From an uncultured Clostridia bacterium (GTDB lineage: Bacteria; Bacillota; Clostridia; UBA1381), in contig CAJUFV010000248.1 in assembly GCA_910585795.1 (NCBI GenBank), forward strand, positions 1 through 38,598: a stretch of DNA of 38,598 nt, read 5' to 3'. The translations under genes and the position numbers were made by a program. The notes under the pieces were generated by a model that was not told where the DNA came from, made no database searches, and saw only the letters and a list, made by a program, of their open reading frames with translations. Shown piece by piece: positions 15,397 through 24,758 of the stretch (position 1 is the first letter of the stretch; each line of letters begins with the position of its first letter).

Positions 15397-18300
15397 ATGA
15401 ATTTTAAAAGATTGATTAGTACAATAACTGTAATTTCGATTATGTTTTCAATGCTTACATCCTTTGGTGTTTTGGCAGCGGAAACAGAAACGTGTTCGTG
15501 CGATTTTACCAAGCTCGTAAAGGACGGACAGGATACTCAATACGGAAATGCGGAGGATATTATTCAAATAGATGAATATACAACGGCTTATCTGACCTAT
15601 GAAGGTACATATGTTGATGCAAACGGAACAGTATATTTGATGGGAACTAATAACGGAAAAGGCAGTTATAAAAACGGCTCATACATAGAATTTACTGCTC
15701 CTGAGGATGGAACGGTAACTTTTTCGCTTGATTATGCAAATTACTTTATAGATGAAACTTATACAGGATATTCTGCTGCAAGCGCAGAGCTGAAAGAAGG
15801 GCAAAAGCTAAGAATTGGAGAAAGAGTAAGTAATCGAAGCAAGGTTATGGGTATATCCTTCACTCCTGCACAGTCTGTTGAAAATACTCCTGCTCCTGGG
15901 GAAACAGAGCCGCCGAGTGGTGACGCCGTTGAATATACATCTCCGTCAACAACGTGGGACTTTGCTCAATCTCCTGTATCAAGCGGCAAAAACACTCCTG
16001 TTATTGGTGGAAACGCAGTATGGGCAAATGGTGAGGTGCAATTTCCAGCAGCGGATACAAAAACAGGAACACTTACGGTTGATATGGAAAATTCGATAAA
16101 AAATAATGTAACAATTGAATTTGACGCAATAGACCACAGCAAATCTCTCGGTCAGCAGTATTTTAATTTTTCAATTGCTAACAGTGAGGAAACAATCGTA
16201 GATTTTCAAGTACATCCTTATGATGACAACCAAACAGGTACAAAAGGGCTTATAATCAGCGGTGAGACGGCTGCCGATTTTAAAACAATACGTACAGCTT
16301 GGGGCAGTGTTGGAACTCATCATATAAAGGTTGACATTGATTATCATGCAAGAAAAGTGACTGTAGCCGTAGGTAGCGCAACATATACAGGTGAGCTTCC
16401 GGAGGGTATAATATCGGACGTTAAAAAGCTTGAAATTTCCTCAATGCGTTCAAAAACAGCCGGGGATAGGTATATTTCGGTTGACAACTTAAAATTTGAG
16501 GAATTTACGTCAACGGAACCTGCCGCGCCGTCAACGGTTACAGAGGGCTATACAGAGGAAGTCTTGTCAGGATTTTCATGCCGCGTAAAAGCGCAGGACA
16601 GTAATACTGCGGTGATTTATCTTGCAGATGAGCAGAGAATGGGAACAGACAATATTTCACAGCTTTATGACGCAAAGCCTGTATTTGACAAGATAGCTGA
16701 TAGTGCAACGCTTATTGCACCGCAGTCAAATGAAGTATTTAATGACATTACAAGACTTGTAAGTGAGGTAAGGCAGAGATACGGAGCAGAGAACGTAACA
16801 GTTATAGGACAATCGCAAAATGCTGCCGCCGCACTGTCATCGGGGGCGGATAAAATAATCACCATTGCAGGTACAGGCACAGCAAAGCCTGACGGCAAAG
16901 TATGGGTGTTTGCAGGATATGAGGATGATGTGACATCAGTTTCTAACGTAAAAACAATGGTAAATAGCTTGCAGACATCGGGAGTTGATACGCGTTATAC
17001 GGAATATCCGTATGAGGGACATAAAATTAACAGTCTTGCGGCGAATGAAAGCGGTCTTACAGATTGGATTTTAAATGATGTTTCTGACAGTAAAACGGTT
17101 GATCTCGTTTTATTTGCAGGTCAGTCCAATATGGCAGGCAGAGGCGAATGTGATGAAGCAATAAAATGTCAGGCGGGACACGGATATGAATATCATTCGG
17201 TAACAGAACCGGGAGTTTTAACAACAGTTTCTGAACCGTTCGGAAAATATGAAAATAATGACACCGTAAATGACGCAGGCTCAAACGGAGTTGACCGCCG
17301 CTCGGGCGATATGGTGTCGGCATTTATGGAAAGCTATTACAGTGTGTCAGGTGTACCTATAGTAGGTGTTCAGTGTTCGCGCGGCGGAACGGAAAGCAGG
17401 TGGTGGACAGGTGATGTTCTTACCGAAGCGGCGGCAAGATATAACGAAGCAAAGGAATATCTTGAAGCAAACGGCTATACAATAGGCAAGAAATTTATGG
17501 TATGGTGTCAGGGTGAAGCGGACGCAGATGTGAACAGAAGCATTGATACATATAAATCCAACACAAAGAATATTTTTAATACTTTAAAGACAAGCACTGG
17601 TCTTACCAATATGTTTATGGTAAGAATAGGTCATTGTAAGACCTCGGGCGCGGCTGCGATAGACGAGGTTAAGGACGCGCGTTATAAAGCAATTAACCTT
17701 GCACAAAAGGCTCTTGCAGACGAGGAGGATAACATAACCGCAGTCGCGTCTTTCTATACTGATGAATATGCGGATTTAATGCGCGACCAGTATCATTATC
17801 ATCAGGCGGCATACAATTCGGTCGGAACTGTAGCTGGAAATAACACGGCTTTTTCGCTCTATAATGAAGGTAAATGGACGGACTATCCCGAGCCTGTGGA
17901 AGATATAGAGGAACCGCTGCCTGTGGACGAATTCGAATTAACTTCGTCAGCTGCAGAAATAGATGTTTCGTCTGTAAGAAATTATGACGGAAATACATAT
18001 CGCTTATATAAAGCAGACGGAAGCTATGAAACGGTAACAGCCAATAACGGTAAAATTGCGAATACAACAGGCGGTTCTGTTACTGTCGTTCCCGAGTATA
18101 AATTTGAATTTACCAATCAGACAAATCCGACAGATAATAACATACATGGTTATGTTAAAGTCAGCGCAAATTCATATTCGGATGATAGGGGTTACGGACT
18201 TTTAAACGGCGTGGATTATAAAATAAACGAAAACGGCTGCTATGCCGAAAATCCGATTAAGGTCAAGCTTGCTGACGGCTTTTACGATATTACCGTTTAC

Positions 18301-21300
18301 CGTAAGGGCGGCGGCAGAGCGGATATTTATAATAACGGAGAGCTTATTGCAAATAATACAACAGGTACAACGCCGCAAAATCGCAGCACGTCATCAGCTG
18401 TAATGGAAATTCCGGCAGTTAAAGTAAGTACCAATGGTATAAATCTTACTTTTGGAAATTTAAGTGGTTTCAATGAAAGAATAGCGTCACTTAAAATTGC
18501 AAGAGTTCCCGAAAAATACAGAAAGCCTGTAATATGGGTTGCAGGCGACAGCGAGTCGGCAAATTATTATGCGATTGACGCTGACGGAAATGACCTTGAC
18601 AATAATAAGATAATGATAACAGGTTTCGGTATGCAGCTTGGCAAGGTTTTATCTGATAAGTATTCGGTTTCAAATTACGGACAGCCGAGCGCAACGGTCA
18701 AGACTTGGTATGACGAATGTTTTGCATCCGTTGAAGGCCTTATGCAAAAGGGTGATACTTTACTTATAGATTTCGGCATAAACGACTCAATAAGCTCGTC
18801 AAACCATATAAGTGTTGATGAAATGAAAGCGCAGATGAAGACAATGATTGACGCGGCAAAGGCGAAGGGTGTTACGCCGATATTGGTAAGCCCGATTTAC
18901 AACAGCAAATATCAGCACAGAACATATTTTACTTACAGCTCTGACACGGACAGCAACGCTATGTATGATTTTGCAAAGGAATGTGATGTTAACTACATAG
19001 ACTTAAATAAATGGACACAGCTTTATGTTAATAATGCAAAAGCTGATACAAAAGATGAAAATTGGATTAAGAATAATTATCACGTTGATGATAATCTGCA
19101 TTTGACACAGCACAGTGCGCTTTTAGCAGCGTCGTTTATAGCGGCGGGAATGAGCGAGCTTGCCTACGAAATCTCGGATTACGCTTACACCTATAAAGAT
19201 ATTTCCGAAATCGGCGAGGGGAATATACGCGGCGCCCAAACAGGAGTAACGCGCGAATACAGTGCAGCAAAAGCAAGAGAGTTTATGGGACTTGGCGATA
19301 TTCCTACACCAACGCCTGAAAGCAAGCTGGCAATAAAATATGATGCCAAAACAGATAAGGTAACGGTTGACGGCAACAGTTCAGTAAACAGCGGAACGCT
19401 TATAAAGGCTGTATATGACGGAGGAGTAATGAAATCGGTTGAGGTGCAGAATATAGATTTTTCTGAAGGAGCGCAGGTTACTGCGGAGAAAGGAATGAAG
19501 CTCTATTTGTGGGATTCGGTTAATACAATGAAGCCTCTTGCAGAGGCGTATGTATACACGGGTGCAGGTCAAACACCTGCGCCCACTCCCTCTCTAACGC
19601 CTGACGAGCCGAAGGAAATGATATATAGCGAGGATTTTGAAAAGTATAACACAGGCGATAAAGCAGGCTGGACTTCACCTGCGGGAACAGTGTCCGTAAA
19701 ATCAGACAGCACAGCAGGCATAGGAAAATATCAGACAGTAGTGTCGGGAAAAAGCGAGATCTGCCGCAGCGGATATGTTGAATTGCCGAATGCTGTAACG
19801 GATAATTTTGTTTTTGAATGTGATTACAAATCTTCGTCAAATGTAAATGTGTCGGATTTGGAATTGGTAGAAAATAAAAACTCAATATACGCAAATCACG
19901 GTGTATATTCCAATCAAAATTATATTTTTACTATGGCAAGACCAAAAAGCTCAGACTGCTATGTTATAAATAATAAATCAGACGACAGTGGTTATACGGT
20001 TGACCGCTACGCAGACCCGGTATTTAAAACGAAGGATATTACAGGTAATCCATGGCTTCATATAAAGGTTGTCGGAAATATGAAAAATCAGCAGGTTATA
20101 GTGTATATAACCTCGCTTGACGGAAAAACTGAATATCATCACGGAATGTATGATATGAATGTCGGCAGAGAAAGCAAAATAAATTCATGGAAATGTATTC
20201 ATCTGCTTTCGCCTACAACAGGAGCGGATACCTGCATTGACAATATTGAAATATACAAGGTTCGCAAGTCTGACTTATCTCCCGTATATCATAAGGCAAA
20301 AATCACCTGTAAAGCATATTCATTTGAGCAGTATGTATTAGACGGTGAAAGCGTTGTAAATATTCCAGACGTGTCAAGCTATGGACAGCATTTTGAGGGC
20401 TGGACAGTTGGAAACGATACAACAAAATACACAAGCGAGCAGTTAAAGAGCGTACCGATAACGACAGATTGTGAAATTGTCGGAAATGTCGGAGAAGGTT
20501 ATATTGAAGCGATAAGCTCCGTGGAATTTAAGGATTTTCCCGCAGGAAATGAACTTGTAATGGGCGCAGATGAAAACACCTTCGGCTCTAATCCTATTTC
20601 TCTTTCAATAACAGGCGAGCAGGGCACAAGCCTTGTCACAAATCCCGACAGCAGAGTAACGGATTATAAGGTAGAATGGACTTTTGACGGTTTCCGCACT
20701 CTTGACGGAGAACCTACAAATGAAACGGGCAATAAATACTGCGACAGCTACGGTATTTTAAAAACAATCGATACAGCGCATAACACGGCAGTAGATTTTA
20801 CATTAAAGAAAACGTCTGCGAATTATTACGGCAGAGTAACGGCTAAGGTTACATATAACGGTAAAACGATAGAGGTATCAAAACCTCTTGTGCTCTTGGG
20901 CGATAAATCGCAGAACAGCGCGGTTATTCTTCCAAAAGGTGGTTATACGGCGAACTTTAATAAATACGAAAGCTCCCTGATGAGATATGAGGCGGAAAAC
21001 AACGACATAGTTACAGGCGGCTGGTCTAAGTCAGGCTCAGACGTGACATATATGACCTTGAAATCCGATAACAGCGGACAATTCCTGTCGTTTTCAAGAG
21101 CCGCAAGCGGGAATTCGTCTTTTACGCATCAGGAAACAGGCAATATTGAGGGTGAAACCGTATTTGAGCAGGATATACGCTTCGGCATGAACGGAAGCAT
21201 TGAATACGGCGCGGACACGTCAAAAGGCACCACTACCGCGTTTAATTCGACCGCGTTTAAGCTGAGCTTTGCAAATTCTAAATTCAGCTTTAACGGCAAG

Positions 21301-23205
21301 GAAATAGGTACGGGAGAAAAGGATACATGGTATCATGTTGTCATAACAGCCGATCCGACTTCAAAGCTTTGCAGTGCAAAAATATATAAAAACGATACAC
21401 TTATCGTTCAGTCAGGCACGGTTTCATTTGACAGCAGCTTTACAGAGGGTAGATATTTAAGATATACCCTAAGCGACAAAACCGCAAATACTGCAATAGA
21501 CGTCAACAATGTGATTGCGCGCAGAGCTGAAATTGACGAAAATACATTTACAGTTACTGCTCCGCAATCGGCTGATATTCCCGAAAACGGCACAGCGACA
21601 GTTGATATTTCAGCGGCGGCTAAAACTAATGATGGCACGGATGCGCTCGGTAAAGCTCAGTGGAGCATTGATGATGAATTTGCCGAAGGTGTAAGTATTA
21701 CAGGCACAGACAATCAATCGGCACAGCTTAGTATCAGCCAAAACGCGTCATCGGGCGAGCTTCCTATAAAGGTTACAATAGGCGGAAAGTCAAAGACTGT
21801 AAATATAAAGTTAATCGGAACAAAAAATAATGTCGCTTTTACAAGCGCGCCGACAGGCGTGCAGCTTGGCTCAACCGCGCAGTACAGCGCAGTTTTAAGA
21901 AACGGTCAGGGTGATACGATAACGGGTGATATTACATACGAATTATACAATTCAGATAATACTGAAAAAATAACTCCGTCTGGAATTAGCATAAACTCCT
22001 CAACGGGCGAGCTTATCGTTTCTAACGGCGCAACGGCGCAGATTATTGGTGTCCGCGCGTCAAACGGCGATATAAGTAAATTTGTAAGAGTAAATGTATA
22101 TGACCTTAAATTTGTTTTCGGCACAGACAGCGTTCAAAACGGGTATACTCCGATAAACGTGTCAACCACATACAGCGAGAACCGCGGTTACGGAATAGAG
22201 GGAACGGCAAATACGGGCAGCGGAACAATGTCAAATCTGACCTTTAAGGTAAAGCTTGAAAAAGGTAAGGTTTATACTGTAAAAGCGAAGTATAAGGGCA
22301 AAATAGTGTGCGAGAAAATCAACTCCTCCTTAACGGGATTTGAACGTTCAAAATCCGCTCTTGAAACCGACACATATGACGTTGCAGTATTCGGCGATAA
22401 TATTATGGACATAACCGTTCCGACAGACAGCGAGATTGCGTCGGTAGAGATAACGCCTGTTACTAAAATTAAGGCTCAAAAGCCCGATTGGTGGACAATA
22501 GGTGATTCAACGGTACAGCAAAACGGCTCATGGGGTTATACTATCGCGGCAACTGAAACAACAGACCTTTCAAATTACCCTGAGCTGGCGGAGGCTTTCA
22601 ACGGCTTCCACAACAGCGGAAAAGCGGGTGAACAGCACAGAAACTTCTATTCAAACGGCAGATTGAACAGTATTTTAACAAAAATGAATGTGGGAGACAT
22701 TGTTTCCATAAGCGGTATGGGTACAAACGATTCGTCAAGCACGCTTGATGAGTTTAAGGCTTATGATGAAGCGTATATGAACGCTATAATTGATATGGGC
22801 GGCCATGTAATACTCGGCTCATATACCCCGACGGGAAATTACGGTGCGACAGCCGGCAAAGTTTATGACGCCGATACAATGACCTTTAAGGGTATGCGTA
22901 CAAATGCGTATGACAGGGCTATAAGAGAATTGTATGAGGAAAACAAGGATAACCCTAAGGTCTTAGGCTTTATCGACATAGGCAAAATGGCAGACGAAAA
23001 AATGACCGCTGATGTGAAAGCGGTATATGATGCGGCAATAGCAGACGGTAAAACCGAAGCCGAAGCAAGAGTTGCGGCAAATGCAAAGGCTGAGGAAATG
23101 ATGGCTTGGTGGAAGGACTATAACCATTATTACACAACATTCTCAAATTATATTTTGCCTGACATCACATCAGAAATAGCTAAAATGATTAAATCGGCAA
23201 AGTAA
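15397..23205 (+). CDS. Giant secreted multi-esterase with four predicted catalytic domains (pectin deacetylation)
   Basis: 2602 residues; AAAGGAGCGG precedes the ATG. Signal peptide about 1-28. Order: WDF-like module (30-155), a LamG-like beta domain (180-370), an alpha/beta-hydrolase-like domain (about 385-565; GQSQN S473, D511, H542), a sialate-O-acetylesterase/CE6-like SGNH domain (about 568-830; GQSNM S577, D797 and H800 or H802), a CE12-like unit of beta domain plus SGNH (about 900-1270; GDSES S1052, N1129, D1232/H1235), a W-D-S-V-x-T-M-K-P module (1310-1387), LamG-like and Ig-like domains (about 1410-2230) and a second CE12-like unit (about 2235-2600; GDSTV S2371, N2444, D2574/H2577). 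CE12 and CE6 members remove acetyl groups from rhamnogalacturonan and other polysaccharides; the specificity of each site here is inference. First gene of a four-gene operon. No cell-wall anchor motif. Confidence 0.88.
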   Translation: MNFKRLISTITVISIMFSMLTSFGVLAAETETCSCDFTKLVKDGQDTQYGNAEDIIQIDEYTTAYLTYEGTYVDANGTVYLMGTNNGKGSYKNGSYIEFTAPEDGTVTFSLDYANYFIDETYTGYSAASAELKEGQKLRIGERVSNRSKVMGISFTPAQSVENTPAPGETEPPSGDAVEYTSPSTTWDFAQSPVSSGKNTPVIGGNAVWANGEVQFPAADTKTGTLTVDMENSIKNNVTIEFDAIDHSKSLGQQYFNFSIANSEETIVDFQVHPYDDNQTGTKGLIISGETAADFKTIRTAWGSVGTHHIKVDIDYHARKVTVAVGSATYTGELPEGIISDVKKLEISSMRSKTAGDRYISVDNLKFEEFTSTEPAAPSTVTEGYTEEVLSGFSCRVKAQDSNTAVIYLADEQRMGTDNISQLYDAKPVFDKIADSATLIAPQSNEVFNDITRLVSEVRQRYGAENVTVIGQSQNAAAALSSGADKIITIAGTGTAKPDGKVWVFAGYEDDVTSVSNVKTMVNSLQTSGVDTRYTEYPYEGHKINSLAANESGLTDWILNDVSDSKTVDLVLFAGQSNMAGRGECDEAIKCQAGHGYEYHSVTEPGVLTTVSEPFGKYENNDTVNDAGSNGVDRRSGDMVSAFMESYYSVSGVPIVGVQCSRGGTESRWWTGDVLTEAAARYNEAKEYLEANGYTIGKKFMVWCQGEADADVNRSIDTYKSNTKNIFNTLKTSTGLTNMFMVRIGHCKTSGAAAIDEVKDARYKAINLAQKALADEEDNITAVASFYTDEYADLMRDQYHYHQAAYNSVGTVAGNNTAFSLYNEGKWTDYPEPVEDIEEPLPVDEFELTSSAAEIDVSSVRNYDGNTYRLYKADGSYETVTANNGKIANTTGGSVTVVPEYKFEFTNQTNPTDNNIHGYVKVSANSYSDDRGYGLLNGVDYKINENGCYAENPIKVKLADGFYDITVYRKGGGRADIYNNGELIANNTTGTTPQNRSTSSAVMEIPAVKVSTNGINLTFGNLSGFNERIASLKIARVPEKYRKPVIWVAGDSESANYYAIDADGNDLDNNKIMITGFGMQLGKVLSDKYSVSNYGQPSATVKTWYDECFASVEGLMQKGDTLLIDFGINDSISSSNHISVDEMKAQMKTMIDAAKAKGVTPILVSPIYNSKYQHRTYFTYSSDTDSNAMYDFAKECDVNYIDLNKWTQLYVNNAKADTKDENWIKNNYHVDDNLHLTQHSALLAASFIAAGMSELAYEISDYAYTYKDISEIGEGNIRGAQTGVTREYSAAKAREFMGLGDIPTPTPESKLAIKYDAKTDKVTVDGNSSVNSGTLIKAVYDGGVMKSVEVQNIDFSEGAQVTAEKGMKLYLWDSVNTMKPLAEAYVYTGAGQTPAPTPSLTPDEPKEMIYSEDFEKYNTGDKAGWTSPAGTVSVKSDSTAGIGKYQTVVSGKSEICRSGYVELPNAVTDNFVFECDYKSSSNVNVSDLELVENKNSIYANHGVYSNQNYIFTMARPKSSDCYVINNKSDDSGYTVDRYADPVFKTKDITGNPWLHIKVVGNMKNQQVIVYITSLDGKTEYHHGMYDMNVGRESKINSWKCIHLLSPTTGADTCIDNIEIYKVRKSDLSPVYHKAKITCKAYSFEQYVLDGESVVNIPDVSSYGQHFEGWTVGNDTTKYTSEQLKSVPITTDCEIVGNVGEGYIEAISSVEFKDFPAGNELVMGADENTFGSNPISLSITGEQGTSLVTNPDSRVTDYKVEWTFDGFRTLDGEPTNETGNKYCDSYGILKTIDTAHNTAVDFTLKKTSANYYGRVTAKVTYNGKTIEVSKPLVLLGDKSQNSAVILPKGGYTANFNKYESSLMRYEAENNDIVTGGWSKSGSDVTYMTLKSDNSGQFLSFSRAASGNSSFTHQETGNIEGETVFEQDIRFGMNGSIEYGADTSKGTTTAFNSTAFKLSFANSKFSFNGKEIGTGEKDTWYHVVITADPTSKLCSAKIYKNDTLIVQSGTVSFDSSFTEGRYLRYTLSDKTANTAIDVNNVIARRAEIDENTFTVTAPQSADIPENGTATVDISAAAKTNDGTDALGKAQWSIDDEFAEGVSITGTDNQSAQLSISQNASSGELPIKVTIGGKSKTVNIKLIGTKNNVAFTSAPTGVQLGSTAQYSAVLRNGQGDTITGDITYELYNSDNTEKITPSGISINSSTGELIVSNGATAQIIGVRASNGDISKFVRVNVYDLKFVFGTDSVQNGYTPINVSTTYSENRGYGIEGTANTGSGTMSNLTFKVKLEKGKVYTVKAKYKGKIVCEKINSSLTGFERSKSALETDTYDVAVFGDNIMDITVPTDSEIASVEITPVTKIKAQKPDWWTIGDSTVQQNGSWGYTIAATETTDLSNYPELAEAFNGFHNSGKAGEQHRNFYSNGRLNSILTKMNVGDIVSISGMGTNDSSSTLDEFKAYDEAYMNAIIDMGGHVILGSYTPTGNYGATAGKVYDADTMTFKGMRTNAYDRAIRELYEENKDNPKVLGFIDIGKMADEKMTADVKAVYDAAIADGKTEAEARVAANAKAEEMMAWWKDYNHYYTTFSNYILPDITSEIAKMIKSAK

Positions 23206-23207
23206 AA

Positions 23208-23256
23208 CAATACAGCACATAAACTCTTTACAGCAGGAGATTTATGTGCTATATTG
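23208..23256 (+). promoter_or_regulatory. Intercistronic hairpin before the GH27 gene
   Basis: CAATACAGCACATAAA (23208-23223) pairs with TTTATGTGCTATATTG (23241-23256): 16 bp with one mismatch, 17-nt loop. No T run follows, so it is not a standard terminator. It lies between the esterase stop and the GH27 ribosome site (GGAGG 23276-23280), and sequesters an upstream in-frame ATG at 23244. Possible roles are RNA processing, mRNA stabilisation, or uneven expression of the giant secreted gene and the cytoplasmic genes. Confidence 0.6.
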
Positions 23257-23288
23257 TTGATAACACTAATTATTCGGAGGAATATATA

Positions 23289-24758
23289 ATGGATAACTTG
23301 TACAGGAAAACACCGATAATGGGCTGGGCGTCGTGGAATTGTTTCAGAACGAATATAACGGAAGAAATTCTGAAAGAACAAATAGACGCTCTGAAAGCAA
23401 CTGGACTTGATAAATACGGCTATACATATTTTAATATTGACGACGGTTTTTTCGGCGGACGTGATAAAAACGGAATGCTGAAGTTTCACAGGGAGCGGTT
23501 TTCTAACGGAATAAAGGTGATTGCAGATTACGCGCATCAAAACGGACTTAAAGCAGGTATTTACTCAGACGGCGGCGACAAAACCTGCGGACACTATTAT
23601 GATAATGAAGGCAAAAACGGAGATAATGTCGGTCTGTATAATCACGAGGAACAGGACTTGAAAATGTACCTTGAGGATTTTGGCTTTGATTTTATTAAAG
23701 TGGATTGGTGCGGCGGTCTGCGTCTCGGACTTGACGAAAAAGAGCAGTACACAAAAATCTCAAAAATCATAGACGATATAAGAAAACGCACAGGCAGATG
23801 TATTGTATATAATATTTGCCGCTGGCACTTCCCCGGCGATTGGGCCGGGAAGATTGCCGACTCGTGGAGGACGGGCGCGGATATAACTCCCAATTTCCAT
23901 TCTGTAATAAATCAGATTGATAATATTAAGCCGCTTAGGAAATTCTGTTCTCCCTCGCATACAAACGACCTTGATATGATGCAGCTCGGCAACGGTATGA
24001 GCGTTGAGGAGGAAAAAACGCACTTTGCTATGTGGTGTATGATGTCAACGCCTTTAATGATAGGCTGTGACCTTACAAAAATATCACACAGTACACTCGA
24101 AATATTGAAAAACGAGGAGCTTATCGCAATAAATCAGGATAAGGCTTGCTCTCAGGCATACGTCATAAAGGAATTTAGAGAAAATGAATTATTCGGTGAA
24201 ATATGGGTTAAAGAGCTTTATGGAGGCAATGAAAAAGCAATAGCGTTTCTTAACCGAAGTGAAAAATCGCTTGATATGAATTTGTCATTAAAGGACGCTG
24301 GGATGTGCGGTGAAATTATTTCAATACGCGATTTGTGCAAGCATTGCGATATGGAGATTATGGATAATATAAACATTACCGTAAATCCACACGGAACAGC
24401 AGTGTTTCGCGTAAAGAGCGAAAGTGTTGTTTTCGTGCCTGATGTAAACGAAGCATTGCAATATAAAAAGCCACGGGATATTGAAAAAATATCTCTTGAT
24501 AAAGCGAATGAACTTATTTCAAACGGCGCTGTTCTGCTTGACGTGAGAAGCGCGGACGAATATAAAAACGGTCATCTTGACAAAGCGGTAAATGCGCCGT
24601 ACACTGAAATACATGTCGCTATATCAAATATTGTTCCCGATAAGGAGCGAAACATCATAGTTTACTGCACGACGGGAAAACGCAGCAGTCAGGCAAAATA
24701 TACACTTGATTATATGGGATATAAAAATGTATTTTATTTGGGAGGAATTGAATTATGA
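23289..24758 (+). CDS. GH27 alpha-galactosidase-like enzyme fused to a rhodanese domain, cytoplasmic
   Basis: 489 residues from ATG 23289, chosen because GGAGGA lies 7-8 nt upstream; the longer frame from 23244 starts inside a hairpin without a ribosome site. Residues about 5-290 form the GH27 TIM barrel: opening PIMGWASWNCF, nucleophile D139 in KVDWCGG, acid/base D198 in SWRTGADI, substrate-loop YSDGGDKTCG. A C-terminal beta domain follows (300-390). Residues about 400-489 are a rhodanese domain with LLDVRSADEYKNGHL and the active-site loop YCTTGKRSSQ (C460). GH27 members are alpha-galactosidases or beta-L-arabinopyranosidases. No signal peptide. The rhodanese unit, with an intact Cys loop, is an unusual partner and its role is unknown. 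The stop overlaps the next start (ATGA). Confidence 0.9.
   Translation: MDNLYRKTPIMGWASWNCFRTNITEEILKEQIDALKATGLDKYGYTYFNIDDGFFGGRDKNGMLKFHRERFSNGIKVIADYAHQNGLKAGIYSDGGDKTCGHYYDNEGKNGDNVGLYNHEEQDLKMYLEDFGFDFIKVDWCGGLRLGLDEKEQYTKISKIIDDIRKRTGRCIVYNICRWHFPGDWAGKIADSWRTGADITPNFHSVINQIDNIKPLRKFCSPSHTNDLDMMQLGNGMSVEEEKTHFAMWCMMSTPLMIGCDLTKISHSTLEILKNEELIAINQDKACSQAYVIKEFRENELFGEIWVKELYGGNEKAIAFLNRSEKSLDMNLSLKDAGMCGEIISIRDLCKHCDMEIMDNINITVNPHGTAVFRVKSESVVFVPDVNEALQYKKPRDIEKISLDKANELISNGAVLLDVRSADEYKNGHLDKAVNAPYTEIHVAISNIVPDKERNIIVYCTTGKRSSQAKYTLDYMGYKNVFYLGGIEL

Noticed and set aside
23244..23288. Longer start for the GH27 gene at 23244
   Set aside because: That ATG lies in the right arm of a strong hairpin and has no ribosome site, while 23289 has GGAGGA at the proper distance.
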